Shown here piece after piece: positions 51,693 to 59,790 of a stretch of 64,000 bases of DNA. The notes beneath the pieces are model-generated. The model searched no databases and was not told the origin of the DNA. It saw only the letters and a list, made by a program, of their open reading frames with translations. Origin of the DNA: an uncultured Dokdonia sp. (GTDB lineage: Bacteria; Bacteroidota; Bacteroidia; Flavobacteriales; Flavobacteriaceae); assembly GCF_947492535.1 (NCBI RefSeq), contig NZ_CANLNH010000019.1:24364-88363 (forward strand), written 5' to 3'. The position numbers were made by a program, and so were the translations under genes. The number at the start of each line of letters is the position of its first letter. Within the stretch, counting starts at the first letter, position 1.

Positions 51693-51742
51693 AATAAAAA
51701 CATATTCTTCCAACGACAAAAAAGATTATAAAAAAATAAATA

Positions 51743-52675
51743 TTGTCTACTAAAACACTTCATATTACAAATGGTGATAGTCTCAATGATTGGTTACTAA
51801 AACTTCAAATAGACGGAGACTTCGCTGTGTGGAGAGAGATGTTATGTGAAGGAAAAACGACTTATAAAATAGGAGATGAACATTTTATAAATGCGCGTCG
51901 AGCATTTTTAGAAACAGATTACGATATAAAAACCAATGATTATGAAAGCAAATTCATAAGTCAGTTGGAAATCATAAACAATTTCCAGGCATATGATGAG
52001 CTTGTTTTATGGTTTGAATATGATCTCTTTTGCCATATCAATATGATAGCGTGCATAAGTTATCTCGTACAATTAAATTGTAAACTACCTATATACCTTG
52101 TATGTAGTGGTCGCATTACGGGTGAAAAAGAATTAAAAGGGCTGTCTGAAATTACACAGGACCAACTACTCGATCATTACAAAAACAAAATACTGTTAAC
52201 TAGAAATGATCTTATCTTATCAGATACGATCTGGAAGCGTTATTGTAGCGACGATCACACTCAGTTACAACCTATCATTGCTACAGATAGTAGTTTTATT
52301 TATTTATCGAATTGTTTAAGTGCTCATAAAAAGCGTTTTCCAGAAGAACACTCTGGGTTAAACACCTTAGAATCTCATATTTTAAAATTGATTAAAAAAC
52401 ACCAAATCACATCAGAACGTCAATTATGTGGGTATGTTCTTAACTATCAAGGGTATTATGGATATGGAGATATGCAAATATCAAAAATGATTAAAAGGCT
52501 TCACTCCTACTATGAACAACAAGATGATATTTTAGTTATAAATCAAAAAGGAGAACATGCTTTAAAAGGAGATCATCTAGAAGCTCCTGGCAAGCATAAA
52601 CAATGCTATTTTGGAGGTGTTTCTAAATATGCATACACTTACAATAAAGATTCACATCAAATTACTAAAGTCTAA
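51743..52675 (+). CDS. DUF1835 domain protein; TTG start
   Basis: A 310-residue protein beginning TTG-TCT-ACT (MSTKTLHITNGDSLNDWLLKLQIDGDFAVWREMLCEG). This opening and the following WFEYDLFCHINMIACISYL and ITGEKELKGLSEI runs match the DUF1835 family of Bacteroidota, whose role is unknown. No ATG lies in frame near the start; a stop and an ATA precede the TTG. Confidence 0.85.
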   Translation: MSTKTLHITNGDSLNDWLLKLQIDGDFAVWREMLCEGKTTYKIGDEHFINARRAFLETDYDIKTNDYESKFISQLEIINNFQAYDELVLWFEYDLFCHINMIACISYLVQLNCKLPIYLVCSGRITGEKELKGLSEITQDQLLDHYKNKILLTRNDLILSDTIWKRYCSDDHTQLQPIIATDSSFIYLSNCLSAHKKRFPEEHSGLNTLESHILKLIKKHQITSERQLCGYVLNYQGYYGYGDMQISKMIKRLHSYYEQQDDILVINQKGEHALKGDHLEAPGKHKQCYFGGVSKYAYTYNKDSHQITKV

Positions 52676-52684
52676 TCGTATTTT

Positions 52685-53557
52685 ATGACAATAGCCGCAT
52701 CTGAACTGATTTTAAATCCTGATGGTAGTATCTACCATTTACATCTGCGTCCTGAGCATATAGCATCAACGATTATCACCGTAGGCGATCCAGATCGGGT
52801 AGATACAGTGACGTCACATTTTGATACGATTACGCATTCTGTACAACGTAGAGAATTTAAAACAACGACAGGAACGTATAAAGGAAAAGCAATTACCGTT
52901 ATCTCAACAGGAATAGGTACTGATAATATTGACATCGTATTTAATGAATTAGATGCACTGGTTAATATTGATTTAGAAACAAAAAAAGTAAAAGACACAC
53001 ATACCGCACTAGATATTATTCGGATTGGAACAAGTGGCGCTATACAAGAAGATATAGCAGTAGATAGTTTTCTTTTAAGTGATAGGGCGATAGGGCTTGA
53101 TGCCTTATTACATTTTTATGATAGTGCCCATATCCAACATCCAGAGATGCAAAAAGCATTTGTTACGTATATGAATTGGTCTTCGCAAAAGAGCGAACCG
53201 TATGTGGTACCTTGCGATCGTGATCTTGCTGCTCATTTCCTGTCAGATCAAGTTATAAAAGGACTTACAGCAACTAATATTGGTTTTTATGGTCCTCAAG
53301 GCAGAGTGCTTCGATTACAAACCTCTGATCCTTCAATGAATCAAAAGTTAGGAGAATTCCGCTTTCGCGAAAGCAGAATTACCAACCTAGAAATGGAAAC
53401 AGCTGGTATTTATGGTCTTGCAAAACTACTAGGACATAGGGCCATTTCTTTAAATGCCATTTTAGCAAATCGTGCTACAGGTGTTTTTAGTGACCAACCT
53501 AGTAAAACTGTAGGTGATTTAATCCAATATACACTAGATCGTATCGCGACTATGTAA
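52685..53557 (+). CDS. Uridine phosphorylase-like nucleoside phosphorylase
   Basis: A 290-residue enzyme of the PNP/UDP family. The phosphate site is ITVGDPDRV and the nucleoside region GTSGAIQEDIAVDSFLLSDRAIG; METAGIYGLAKLLGHRA is the typical ribose-binding stretch. It cleaves a nucleoside with phosphate to base and ribose 1-phosphate. The palindrome at 53360 encodes FRFRESR here. Confidence 0.92.
   Translation: MTIAASELILNPDGSIYHLHLRPEHIASTIITVGDPDRVDTVTSHFDTITHSVQRREFKTTTGTYKGKAITVISTGIGTDNIDIVFNELDALVNIDLETKKVKDTHTALDIIRIGTSGAIQEDIAVDSFLLSDRAIGLDALLHFYDSAHIQHPEMQKAFVTYMNWSSQKSEPYVVPCDRDLAAHFLSDQVIKGLTATNIGFYGPQGRVLRLQTSDPSMNQKLGEFRFRESRITNLEMETAGIYGLAKLLGHRAISLNAILANRATGVFSDQPSKTVGDLIQYTLDRIATM
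53360..53374. repeat. Palindrome CGCTTTCGCGAAAGC in the phosphorylase gene
   Basis: A 15-bp copy; in frame it reads FRFRESR, a different frame from the AFAKA and LSRKR copies. Confidence 0.85.
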
Positions 53558-53595
53558 ACAGATTTCCTTAATTTTACATCAGATTACACTCATAC

Positions 53596-54447
53596 ATGAA
53601 GAAGATAAAAATAGGAGGCGTTCCTGAACATTTTAACCTCCCATGGCACTTAGCCTTAGAAGATGGATTATTTGAAAAAGCGGGAGTATTTGTAGAATGG
53701 ATTGATTTTCCAGAAGGTACTGGTGCTATGAATAAAGCACTCCGCGCAAAAGAAATAGATCTTGCAGTAATCCTTACTGGTGGTGTTATAAAGGATATTG
53801 CTAACGGAAATCCATCAAAGATTTTACAATTATATGTTTCTTCCCCTCTATTATGGGGAGTTCATGTACCTCACAATAGTCCTTTTAACGTTATAGACGA
53901 GCTACAATATGCAAAAGCAGCAATAAGCCGTTATGGATCTGGATCACATGTGATGGCACATGTACAAGCAAAACAGCGAGGTTGGGATACATCAAAATTA
54001 GAATTTGAAGTAGTAAATACACTAGAAAATGCTGTCGAAGCACTTACTGAAGGAAAGGCTGATTATTTTATGTGGGAACATTTTACAACCAAACCTATAG
54101 TAGATGCCGGTATTTTTAGAAGACTAGGGGATTTTCCAACACCTTGGAGTTGTTTTGTGATTGCAGGAAACCCAGAAGCAATAACCGCAAAAAGCGAAGA
54201 AATAAAGAGCGTTCTAAAAATAATTAATAGTGTAACGTATGATTTTAAAAATATTCCGTCTATAGATCATATGCTTGCGCATCGTTATGAGCAAAAGCTA
54301 GAAGATATTCAAAAATGGTTGTCGGGAACTGTATGGTCACAAAAACAGATTACTTCAGATGAAATAAATTTTATTCAATCAAAATTATTAGAATTACAAA
54401 TGATTGAAAAAGAATTAGATACATCTGAATTTTATATTAATTTATAA
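53596..54447 (+). CDS. Cytoplasmic substrate-binding protein-like (ABC-type periplasmic fold without signal peptide)
   Basis: A 283-residue type 2 binding-protein fold (IGGVPEHFNLPWHLALEDGLFEKAGVFVEWIDFPEGTGAMNKALRAKEIDLAVILTGGVIK, then SRYGSGSHVMAHVQAKQRGW). The pattern is that of SsuA/NMT1-like proteins, but there is no signal peptide or lipobox, so it stays inside the cell. No ABC permease or ATPase is adjacent. It may be an enzyme or ligand store. Confidence 0.75.
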   Translation: MKKIKIGGVPEHFNLPWHLALEDGLFEKAGVFVEWIDFPEGTGAMNKALRAKEIDLAVILTGGVIKDIANGNPSKILQLYVSSPLLWGVHVPHNSPFNVIDELQYAKAAISRYGSGSHVMAHVQAKQRGWDTSKLEFEVVNTLENAVEALTEGKADYFMWEHFTTKPIVDAGIFRRLGDFPTPWSCFVIAGNPEAITAKSEEIKSVLKIINSVTYDFKNIPSIDHMLAHRYEQKLEDIQKWLSGTVWSQKQITSDEINFIQSKLLELQMIEKELDTSEFYINL

Positions 54448-54528
54448 TAATTTGTATTTTTTTTAACTTTAAACGCAACCATTTATAAACTTATGCATCT
54501 ATAGAGTATAATTAATTAATTTGGGGCT

Positions 54529-54633
54529 ATGAGTACATTTTTTATAGTAATCGGTATTTTAGTAGTAGTAAATTTTCTACTCCTTCAATTCAGTTGTAAT
54601 AAGTCAGTTGAAACCGAACCCGACGAAGAGTAA
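54529..54633 (+). CDS. 34-residue membrane microprotein
   Basis: MSTFFIVIGILVVVNFLLLQFSCNKSVETEPDEE: one hydrophobic helix and an acidic, cysteine-containing tail. The gene ends 29 bp before a strong terminator, supporting that it is expressed. No family recognised. Confidence 0.7.
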   Translation: MSTFFIVIGILVVVNFLLLQFSCNKSVETEPDEE

Positions 54634-54662
54634 GTTTAGAATTTTATATATAACACGATACT

Positions 54663-54707
54663 AAATGGCGCTGAAGCTTAATTCAAATTTTCGGCGTCAT
54701 TTTTTTA
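54663..54707 (+). terminator. Terminator after the microprotein gene
   Basis: AAATGGCGCTGAA and TTCGGCGTCATTT form a 13-bp stem with two G-U pairs, followed by TTTT. It lies within the longer open frame of the next gene and shows that gene starts later. Confidence 0.85.
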
Positions 54708-54751
54708 TGCAACCTATTTTACCTAATTTTCATTATCGAAATTGGTATAAT

Positions 54752-56017
54752 ATGGTAAAGTCTATTTTTAAATTTTCTTGCATACTATTGTTCATTTGTT
54801 CCGTATATAGTTGTCAAGAAAAACAACCAGAGACAACTCAGTTTATTGTAAAAGGAACCACGGTAAATACAGATACCAAACTACTACATTTGTTTACCCC
54901 TGAACAAGATTTTACTTTTGATAAAGGAATACAAATTCCTGTGACAAACCATCAATTTGAGTATGAATTAAAAATCAATTCATCACAAGGATATATACTT
55001 ATGATGGATGAAACGGTAAATAATGGCGGAGGTAGATATTTAAACGTTTTTGTAGAACCCGGAGTAACAGAACTTACCATTCATAATGAAGAAAATTTTG
55101 ACTCAAATATTGTAAAAGGATCTACTTTAAATAATGATTATAAGGTATTTTCTAAACAGCAAAAAGAAGAATTTTGGGATGTGTCAAATAGCTATTATGA
55201 TAGTCTTAATAAAATGCAACAGAATAAAACCTATGGTACCAAAGCATATTATGATTTAAAACAAAAACAAGAAACCACTACAGATTTTTTAGAAAAAAAA
55301 TATTATTACACATTATTAGATTCGCTTAAAAAAGTAAACCAATATTATAGTACCACAGCAACACCTATTCAAAATGCTATTGATTCTATACAAAAGATAG
55401 CATTAGAGTCCAAATACCAATATATCAATAAACGTAAAGATATATTAGCATATTTTCTGCTTTTTGAAAGTGTCATTTATGATGAAAATAGACTTAACTA
55501 TAGGGATGTTTTTCAAACATTTGAAAGTCTAAAAACAAAGTATCCTAATCATCCATATACCGCTAAAATTGAAACGATAATTAATGGAAAACAAAATATA
55601 CAAATAGGAAACACATTCATTGATATTACAGCACCTACAATTGAAGGTGAAGAAAAAAGAATCTCTACTCTTATAAAAGATAAAGTTGCTATTATAGATT
55701 TATGGGGATCATGGTGTGGGCCATGTATTGCAAAAAGCAAAAAATTAATTCCAGTTTATGAGAAGTATAAAGACAAAGGATTTACAGTAGTTGGTATTGC
55801 TGGAGAATTTGATAATACAAAAGCATTAGAAAAAGCATTAAAACGAGACAAATACCCATGGATCAATCTTGTCGAGTTAGATAGAGCTCAAAACATTTGG
55901 CAACAATACGGAATACGCGTTGGTGGGGCTATTTTTCTTATAAACCAAAAAGGAGAAATTATAGCCATTAATCCTACAGCCTATGAAGTAGAACAGCAAT
56001 TAAAAGTATTACTTTAA
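54752..56017 (+). CDS. TlpA-like thioredoxin lipoprotein with DUF4369 domain
   Basis: A 421-residue lipoprotein (MVKSIFKFSCILLFICSVYSC). A DUF4369-type beta domain comes first (TQFIVKGTTVNTDTKLLHLFTPEQ), a helical linker follows, and the C-terminal domain is an AhpC/TlpA thioredoxin with the redox motif W-C-G-P-C in LWGSWCGPCIAKSKKL. It reduces disulfides or handles cytochrome or redox partners in the periplasm. Start chosen at the Met before the lipobox; the upstream Met sits in a terminator. Confidence 0.9.
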   Translation: MVKSIFKFSCILLFICSVYSCQEKQPETTQFIVKGTTVNTDTKLLHLFTPEQDFTFDKGIQIPVTNHQFEYELKINSSQGYILMMDETVNNGGGRYLNVFVEPGVTELTIHNEENFDSNIVKGSTLNNDYKVFSKQQKEEFWDVSNSYYDSLNKMQQNKTYGTKAYYDLKQKQETTTDFLEKKYYYTLLDSLKKVNQYYSTTATPIQNAIDSIQKIALESKYQYINKRKDILAYFLLFESVIYDENRLNYRDVFQTFESLKTKYPNHPYTAKIETIINGKQNIQIGNTFIDITAPTIEGEEKRISTLIKDKVAIIDLWGSWCGPCIAKSKKLIPVYEKYKDKGFTVVGIAGEFDNTKALEKALKRDKYPWINLVELDRAQNIWQQYGIRVGGAIFLINQKGEIIAINPTAYEVEQQLKVLL

Positions 56018-56021
56018 TAAA

Positions 56022-56687
56022 TTACCATATAATTTCTTTCTCCCCAAAAAATTCTAACAATTCATTTGTTTTACTAAAATGGGTATTCCCGAACCAATAT
56101 CCTCTATTAGCACTTAATGGCGACGGGTGTCCTGAGGTGAGTACATGATGTTTGGAGGTATCTATCTTAGCACCTTTCTTTTTAGCATATCCACCCCAAA
56201 GAAGGAAAATGAGATGTGTACGCTTTCGCGAAAGCGTACTTATCACAGCATCCGTAAATGTTTCCCACCCTTTACGTTGATGTGATCCTGCCTCATGCGC
56301 GCGAACAGTTAAAGTGGCATTTAATAATAAAATCCCTTGCGAAGCCCAACGTTCCAAATTACCCGTTTGTGGAAATGGAATCCCAAGATCGGTTTCTATC
56401 TCCTTAAAAATATTAATCAGTGAAGGAGGCATCGCAATATGATCATGTACTGAAAAACAAAGTCCGTTGGCTTGTCCTACTCCATGATAGGGGTCTTGTC
56501 CCAAAATAACCACTTTTACATCTTCAAATGGACAATGATCAAAAGCATTAAATATTTGACTTTCCTTAGGAAAACAGGTATGCGACGTATATTCTTCTTT
56601 TACAAAAGCAGTTAAATTTTTAAAGTAATCTTTATCAAATTCTTCTATAAGTTGTTCCTTCCAACTAGGGGGTATATTTACATTCAT
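56022..56687 (-). CDS. ung: Uracil-DNA glycosylase
   Basis: A 221-residue family 1 UDG. The catalytic Asp65 is in GQDPYHGVGQANGLCFSV, and the second motif is H187 in TSGHPSPLSANRGY. It removes uracil from DNA. The palindrome at 56221 encodes LSRKR at residues 152-156 and is an intact perfect copy. Confidence 0.96.
   Translation of the reverse strand: MNVNIPPSWKEQLIEEFDKDYFKNLTAFVKEEYTSHTCFPKESQIFNAFDHCPFEDVKVVILGQDPYHGVGQANGLCFSVHDHIAMPPSLINIFKEIETDLGIPFPQTGNLERWASQGILLLNATLTVRAHEAGSHQRKGWETFTDAVISTLSRKRTHLIFLLWGGYAKKKGAKIDTSKHHVLTSGHPSPLSANRGYWFGNTHFSKTNELLEFFGEKEIIW
56221..56236. repeat. CGCTTTCGCGAAAGCG palindrome inside ung
   Basis: Perfect copy extended by TA on both sides (symmetric over 20 bp); minus strand reads TLSRKRT. 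Confidence 0.9.
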
Positions 56688-56695
56688 TTATTCTG

Positions 56696-56703
56696 TACTT
56701 TTG
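56696..56703 (+). promoter_or_regulatory. -7 element of mutS2
   Basis: TACTTTTG fits TAnnTTTG on the plus strand, 92 bp before the mutS2 ATG. Confidence 0.5.
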
Positions 56704-56794
56704 TGACGCTATAAAAGCTATAAGCTAATAATACATAAAGAAAAAGAATATATAGTAATTATTAAAACTTTACTAGTAATTACCATCCTATACG

Positions 56795-58963
56795 ATGATA
56801 AACATACATCAAAAAACACTTAAAGATCTTGAATTTCATACCGTTTGTGAGCATATCTCTGAGCGCTGTGTAACTGAGCATGGAAAAGAAAAAGCACTTG
56901 CCATTGTTCCGTATGCATCCTCAAAAGATGTTCTTTTTGGATTGCATCAAACCAATGAATATGTCTCGTCAAAATTTCATGAAACGGTGATTCCAAATCA
57001 TGGATATGACCCCATAGATCGTGAAATCAAATTTCTAGACATCGAAGACAGCGTTTTAGAAAGAGGGAGTTTTAAAAAACTCTCAAGCATTTCTGAGACG
57101 GTTAATATTCAATTAGCATTCTTTAATAAATACCAAGAAAAATATCCTACACTTCATAAAACAGTAGTTAATACAGAATATACTACTGTGATTATAGATG
57201 CTGTCAATGCAGTATTTGATAAATACGGAGAATTAAGAGATGATGCCTCTCCCCTTTTACGTACAACGCGTAGGAGTATCAATCAGGTAAAAGGACGAAT
57301 TAATTCTAGTTTTGCCTCTGCCTTAGGTCAATACCAAGGCTATGGATATCTAGATGATATTAGAGAATCTGTAGTTGAAAATGTGCGTGTTTTGGCTGTT
57401 ACAGCAATGCATAGGCGTAAAGTCAAAGGTGCTATCATGGGAAGCTCTAAGACAGGAAGTATTGTGTATATACAACCTGAAGCTACATTACAAGCACAAA
57501 GAGAACTCAATAATTTACTCTTTGAAGAAGATGAAGAAATCAAGCGTATCTTAAAAGCCCTGAGTGATACGGTACGTCCTTATATCTCATTACTTTCTGA
57601 ATATCAAGAACTACTAAGTACTATAGATGTCATTGCGGCCAAAGCAAAATATGCAGAAAAACTGAACGCTGTTTTACCTACCATTACAAAAGATAGAGAA
57701 ATCACACTTAAAGATGCATATCACCCACTGCTCTATTTAAGTAATACAGCTAAAGGAGAAAAAACCTTTCCGCAAGATATTCGACTTGATAGAGATAGTC
57801 GCATTATTGTGATTTCTGGACCTAATGCAGGAGGAAAAAGTATTACCCTAAAAACTGTAGGCTTACTACAGATCATGCTGCAAAGTGGGATGCTAGTACC
57901 TGTACATGAGTATTCTAGAATGTGTCTTTTTAATAGAGTTCTTACAGATATAGGTGATAATCAAAGTATCGAAAACCATTTAAGTACCTATAGTTATCGT
58001 CTTAAGAATATGAATTACTTTCTTAAGAAATGTGATAAGTATACACTCTTTCTCATTGATGAATTTGGTACAGGATCAGATCCAGAATTAGGAGGCGCAC
58101 TAGCAGAAACCTTCTTAGAAGTATTCCATGAGCGTGAAAGCTATGGAATAATTACGACCCATTACGCCAATCTTAAAATGATGGCTAATGAAACCAAAGA
58201 AATTGTCAATGCAAATATGCTTTTTGACGCTAGAACATTAGAACCGCTGTTTAAATTACATCTAGGAGAAGCAGGAAGTTCCTTCACCTTTGAAGTCGCT
58301 CAAAAAAACGGCATTCCTTATTCGCTTATTAATCGCTCTAAGAAGAAGGTAGAACGTGGCAAAATACGTTTTGATAAGAGTATTGCTAATCTTCAAAAAG
58401 AACGCAGTAAACTCGCTAAAACAACCTCTACACTTAAAGAAAAGGAACAAAAAGCGATACAACAAGATCAAAAGCTGCAAGAGATCAATGCAAAGGTGCA
58501 ATCAAAATTAGAGAACTATCAAGAACTCTATGACAGCAATCAGCGTCTTATCTATTTGGGTCAGAAGTTAGATACCGTGAGTGAGAAGTTTTATCGTGAT
58601 AAGAAGAAACGTGAACTCGTAGCTGAACTCATGAAAATTGTTCAGATAGAAAACTCTAAACGTAAGAAACAATCGGCTAAAGCAGCAAAAGCTCAAAAAC
58701 AAAAAGAGCAGCAAGTAAAACAAGAAGTCGAAAAGAAAGTAGCAGTTATTCGAAAAAAGAAAAAAGAAGCCAAAATCGTAGCTCCTAAAGTAGAAAAACC
58801 GAAACCGATCTTGAAAGTAGGTGATCGTGTACGCATGCATGATGGAAAAGCGGTGGGTGTGATTGATCTCATCGAAAAAGGAAAAGCAACGGTAGATTAC
58901 GGCATGTTTACCACAAAAGTGTCTGTAGATCAATTGGAATTGGTACAAGCTAAGAAGAAGTAA
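56795..58963 (+). CDS. mutS2: Endonuclease MutS2
   Basis: A 722-residue MutS homologue without the mismatch-binding domain. The Walker A motif is SGPNAGGKSITLKTVG, Walker B LIDEFGTGSDPELGGAL, and the region TTHYANLKMMANETKEIVNANMLFD follows. A long charged coiled coil (residues 540-660) precedes a KOW-like end. The C-terminal Smr nuclease domain of full MutS2 seems to be missing, a shorter form seen in Bacteroidota. It acts on recombination intermediates or stalled ribosomes. Confidence 0.92.
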   Translation: MINIHQKTLKDLEFHTVCEHISERCVTEHGKEKALAIVPYASSKDVLFGLHQTNEYVSSKFHETVIPNHGYDPIDREIKFLDIEDSVLERGSFKKLSSISETVNIQLAFFNKYQEKYPTLHKTVVNTEYTTVIIDAVNAVFDKYGELRDDASPLLRTTRRSINQVKGRINSSFASALGQYQGYGYLDDIRESVVENVRVLAVTAMHRRKVKGAIMGSSKTGSIVYIQPEATLQAQRELNNLLFEEDEEIKRILKALSDTVRPYISLLSEYQELLSTIDVIAAKAKYAEKLNAVLPTITKDREITLKDAYHPLLYLSNTAKGEKTFPQDIRLDRDSRIIVISGPNAGGKSITLKTVGLLQIMLQSGMLVPVHEYSRMCLFNRVLTDIGDNQSIENHLSTYSYRLKNMNYFLKKCDKYTLFLIDEFGTGSDPELGGALAETFLEVFHERESYGIITTHYANLKMMANETKEIVNANMLFDARTLEPLFKLHLGEAGSSFTFEVAQKNGIPYSLINRSKKKVERGKIRFDKSIANLQKERSKLAKTTSTLKEKEQKAIQQDQKLQEINAKVQSKLENYQELYDSNQRLIYLGQKLDTVSEKFYRDKKKRELVAELMKIVQIENSKRKKQSAKAAKAQKQKEQQVKQEVEKKVAVIRKKKKEAKIVAPKVEKPKPILKVGDRVRMHDGKAVGVIDLIEKGKATVDYGMFTTKVSVDQLELVQAKKK

Positions 58964-59026
58964 ATTAATAAATATCACATTGGGCTTGTCGAAGTATCGC
59001 ATACACAATATGATCCTTTATAAATA

Positions 59027-59042
59027 CGCTTTCGCGAAAGCG
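59027..59042. repeat. CGCTTTCGCGAAAGCG palindrome after mutS2
   Basis: Perfect copy, flanked by TA on both sides, in the mutS2-DCC intergenic region. Confidence 0.9.
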
Positions 59043-59090
59043 CATACAGAAGCTTAACAAGATTTTAGAATAACTCTATCACACGGGTAG

Positions 59091-59098
59091 TATCTTTG
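59091..59098 (+). promoter_or_regulatory. -7 element of the DCC gene
   Basis: TATCTTTG matches TAnnTTTG, 100 bp before the ATG. Confidence 0.55.
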
Positions 59099-59117
59099 TA
59101 ATAGCAATTAATAATAA

Positions 59118-59197
59118 GTGAAGTTCTGGGATGAGATTCCCGCCTTCACAGAAAATATGTGAAGTTTCGGGGTGAGATTCCCGCCTTCGCGGGAATG
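59118..59197 (+). repeat. Paired GAGATTCCCGCCTTC-type repeats in the 5' leader
   Basis: Two related units GTGAAGTT.TGGGATGAGATTCCCGCC and GTGAAGTTTCGGGGTGAGATTCCCGCC lie 44 bp apart; the second ends in CCCGCCTTCGCGGG, a small hairpin. They lie in the untranslated leader of the DCC gene and include an SFPRRRESH-like coding appearance on the minus strand that is not a gene. Confidence 0.65.
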
Positions 59198-59199
59198 AG

Positions 59200-59610
59200 A
59201 TGGAAGTACCTAAAGACAAAAAAATAATCTTATTTGATGGTGTTTGCAACCTTTGCAATAGCTCTATCACTTTTGTCATCAAGCATGATCCAAAAGATCT
59301 GTTTCGATATGCACCTCTACAAAGTGATTTAGGGAAATCATTGATGGACAAACATCAAATTGATTCTGAAAAGGTAGATTCTATCATTCTTGTAGATCAA
59401 GACAAAGCGTATACGAAATCCTCGGCGGCACTTCATATAGCAAGAAAACTCTCTGGTGGATATCCATTACTAGCTGCTTTTTTAATTATCCCACCTTTTC
59501 TTAGAAATATAGTGTACGATTTTATTGCGCGTAATCGCTACAAATGGTATGGAAAAAAGGAGTCTTGTATGATTCCAACTCCAGAATTAAAAGCGAAGTT
59601 CTTAGGTTAA
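59200..59610 (+). CDS. DCC-family thiol-disulfide oxidoreductase (DUF393)
   Basis: A 136-residue protein with the family signature ILFDGVCNLCNSSITFVIKHD, where the C-N-L-C motif follows the D-G-V. The rest is YAPLQSDLGKSL, KSSAALHIARKLSGGYPLLAAF and RNRYKWYGKKESC. Members are thought to be thioredoxin-like redox enzymes in the cytoplasm. Confidence 0.93.
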   Translation: MEVPKDKKIILFDGVCNLCNSSITFVIKHDPKDLFRYAPLQSDLGKSLMDKHQIDSEKVDSIILVDQDKAYTKSSAALHIARKLSGGYPLLAAFLIIPPFLRNIVYDFIARNRYKWYGKKESCMIPTPELKAKFLG

Positions 59611-59790
59611 CTATATTTCCGTACTTCGGCTACGCTCAGTATAAACTCCGACAGAAATCTCCAAAAATTCTTTTAAAAAACCCCATCCCTATTCCAATAG
59701 ACTATTTGGCGCATTAAAAACACCACTTCCCTCATTATTGGTTTTGAAAAAGGTATCAAGCACCTAGTTTTGATATCAAATCAAGAAACC

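Noticed and set aside
53596..54447. Periplasmic ABC transporter component
   Set aside because: No signal peptide or lipobox and no permease or ATPase neighbour.
54665..54751. Longer N-terminus of the TlpA-like gene (MALKLNSN...)
   Set aside because: It lies within the stem-loop terminator of the upstream microprotein gene; the lipobox start at 54752 is better.
58568..59008. 146-codon antisense frame under the mutS2 coiled coil
   Set aside because: It is the reverse of Lys/Glu-rich coiled-coil codons, which gives long Phe-rich antisense frames.
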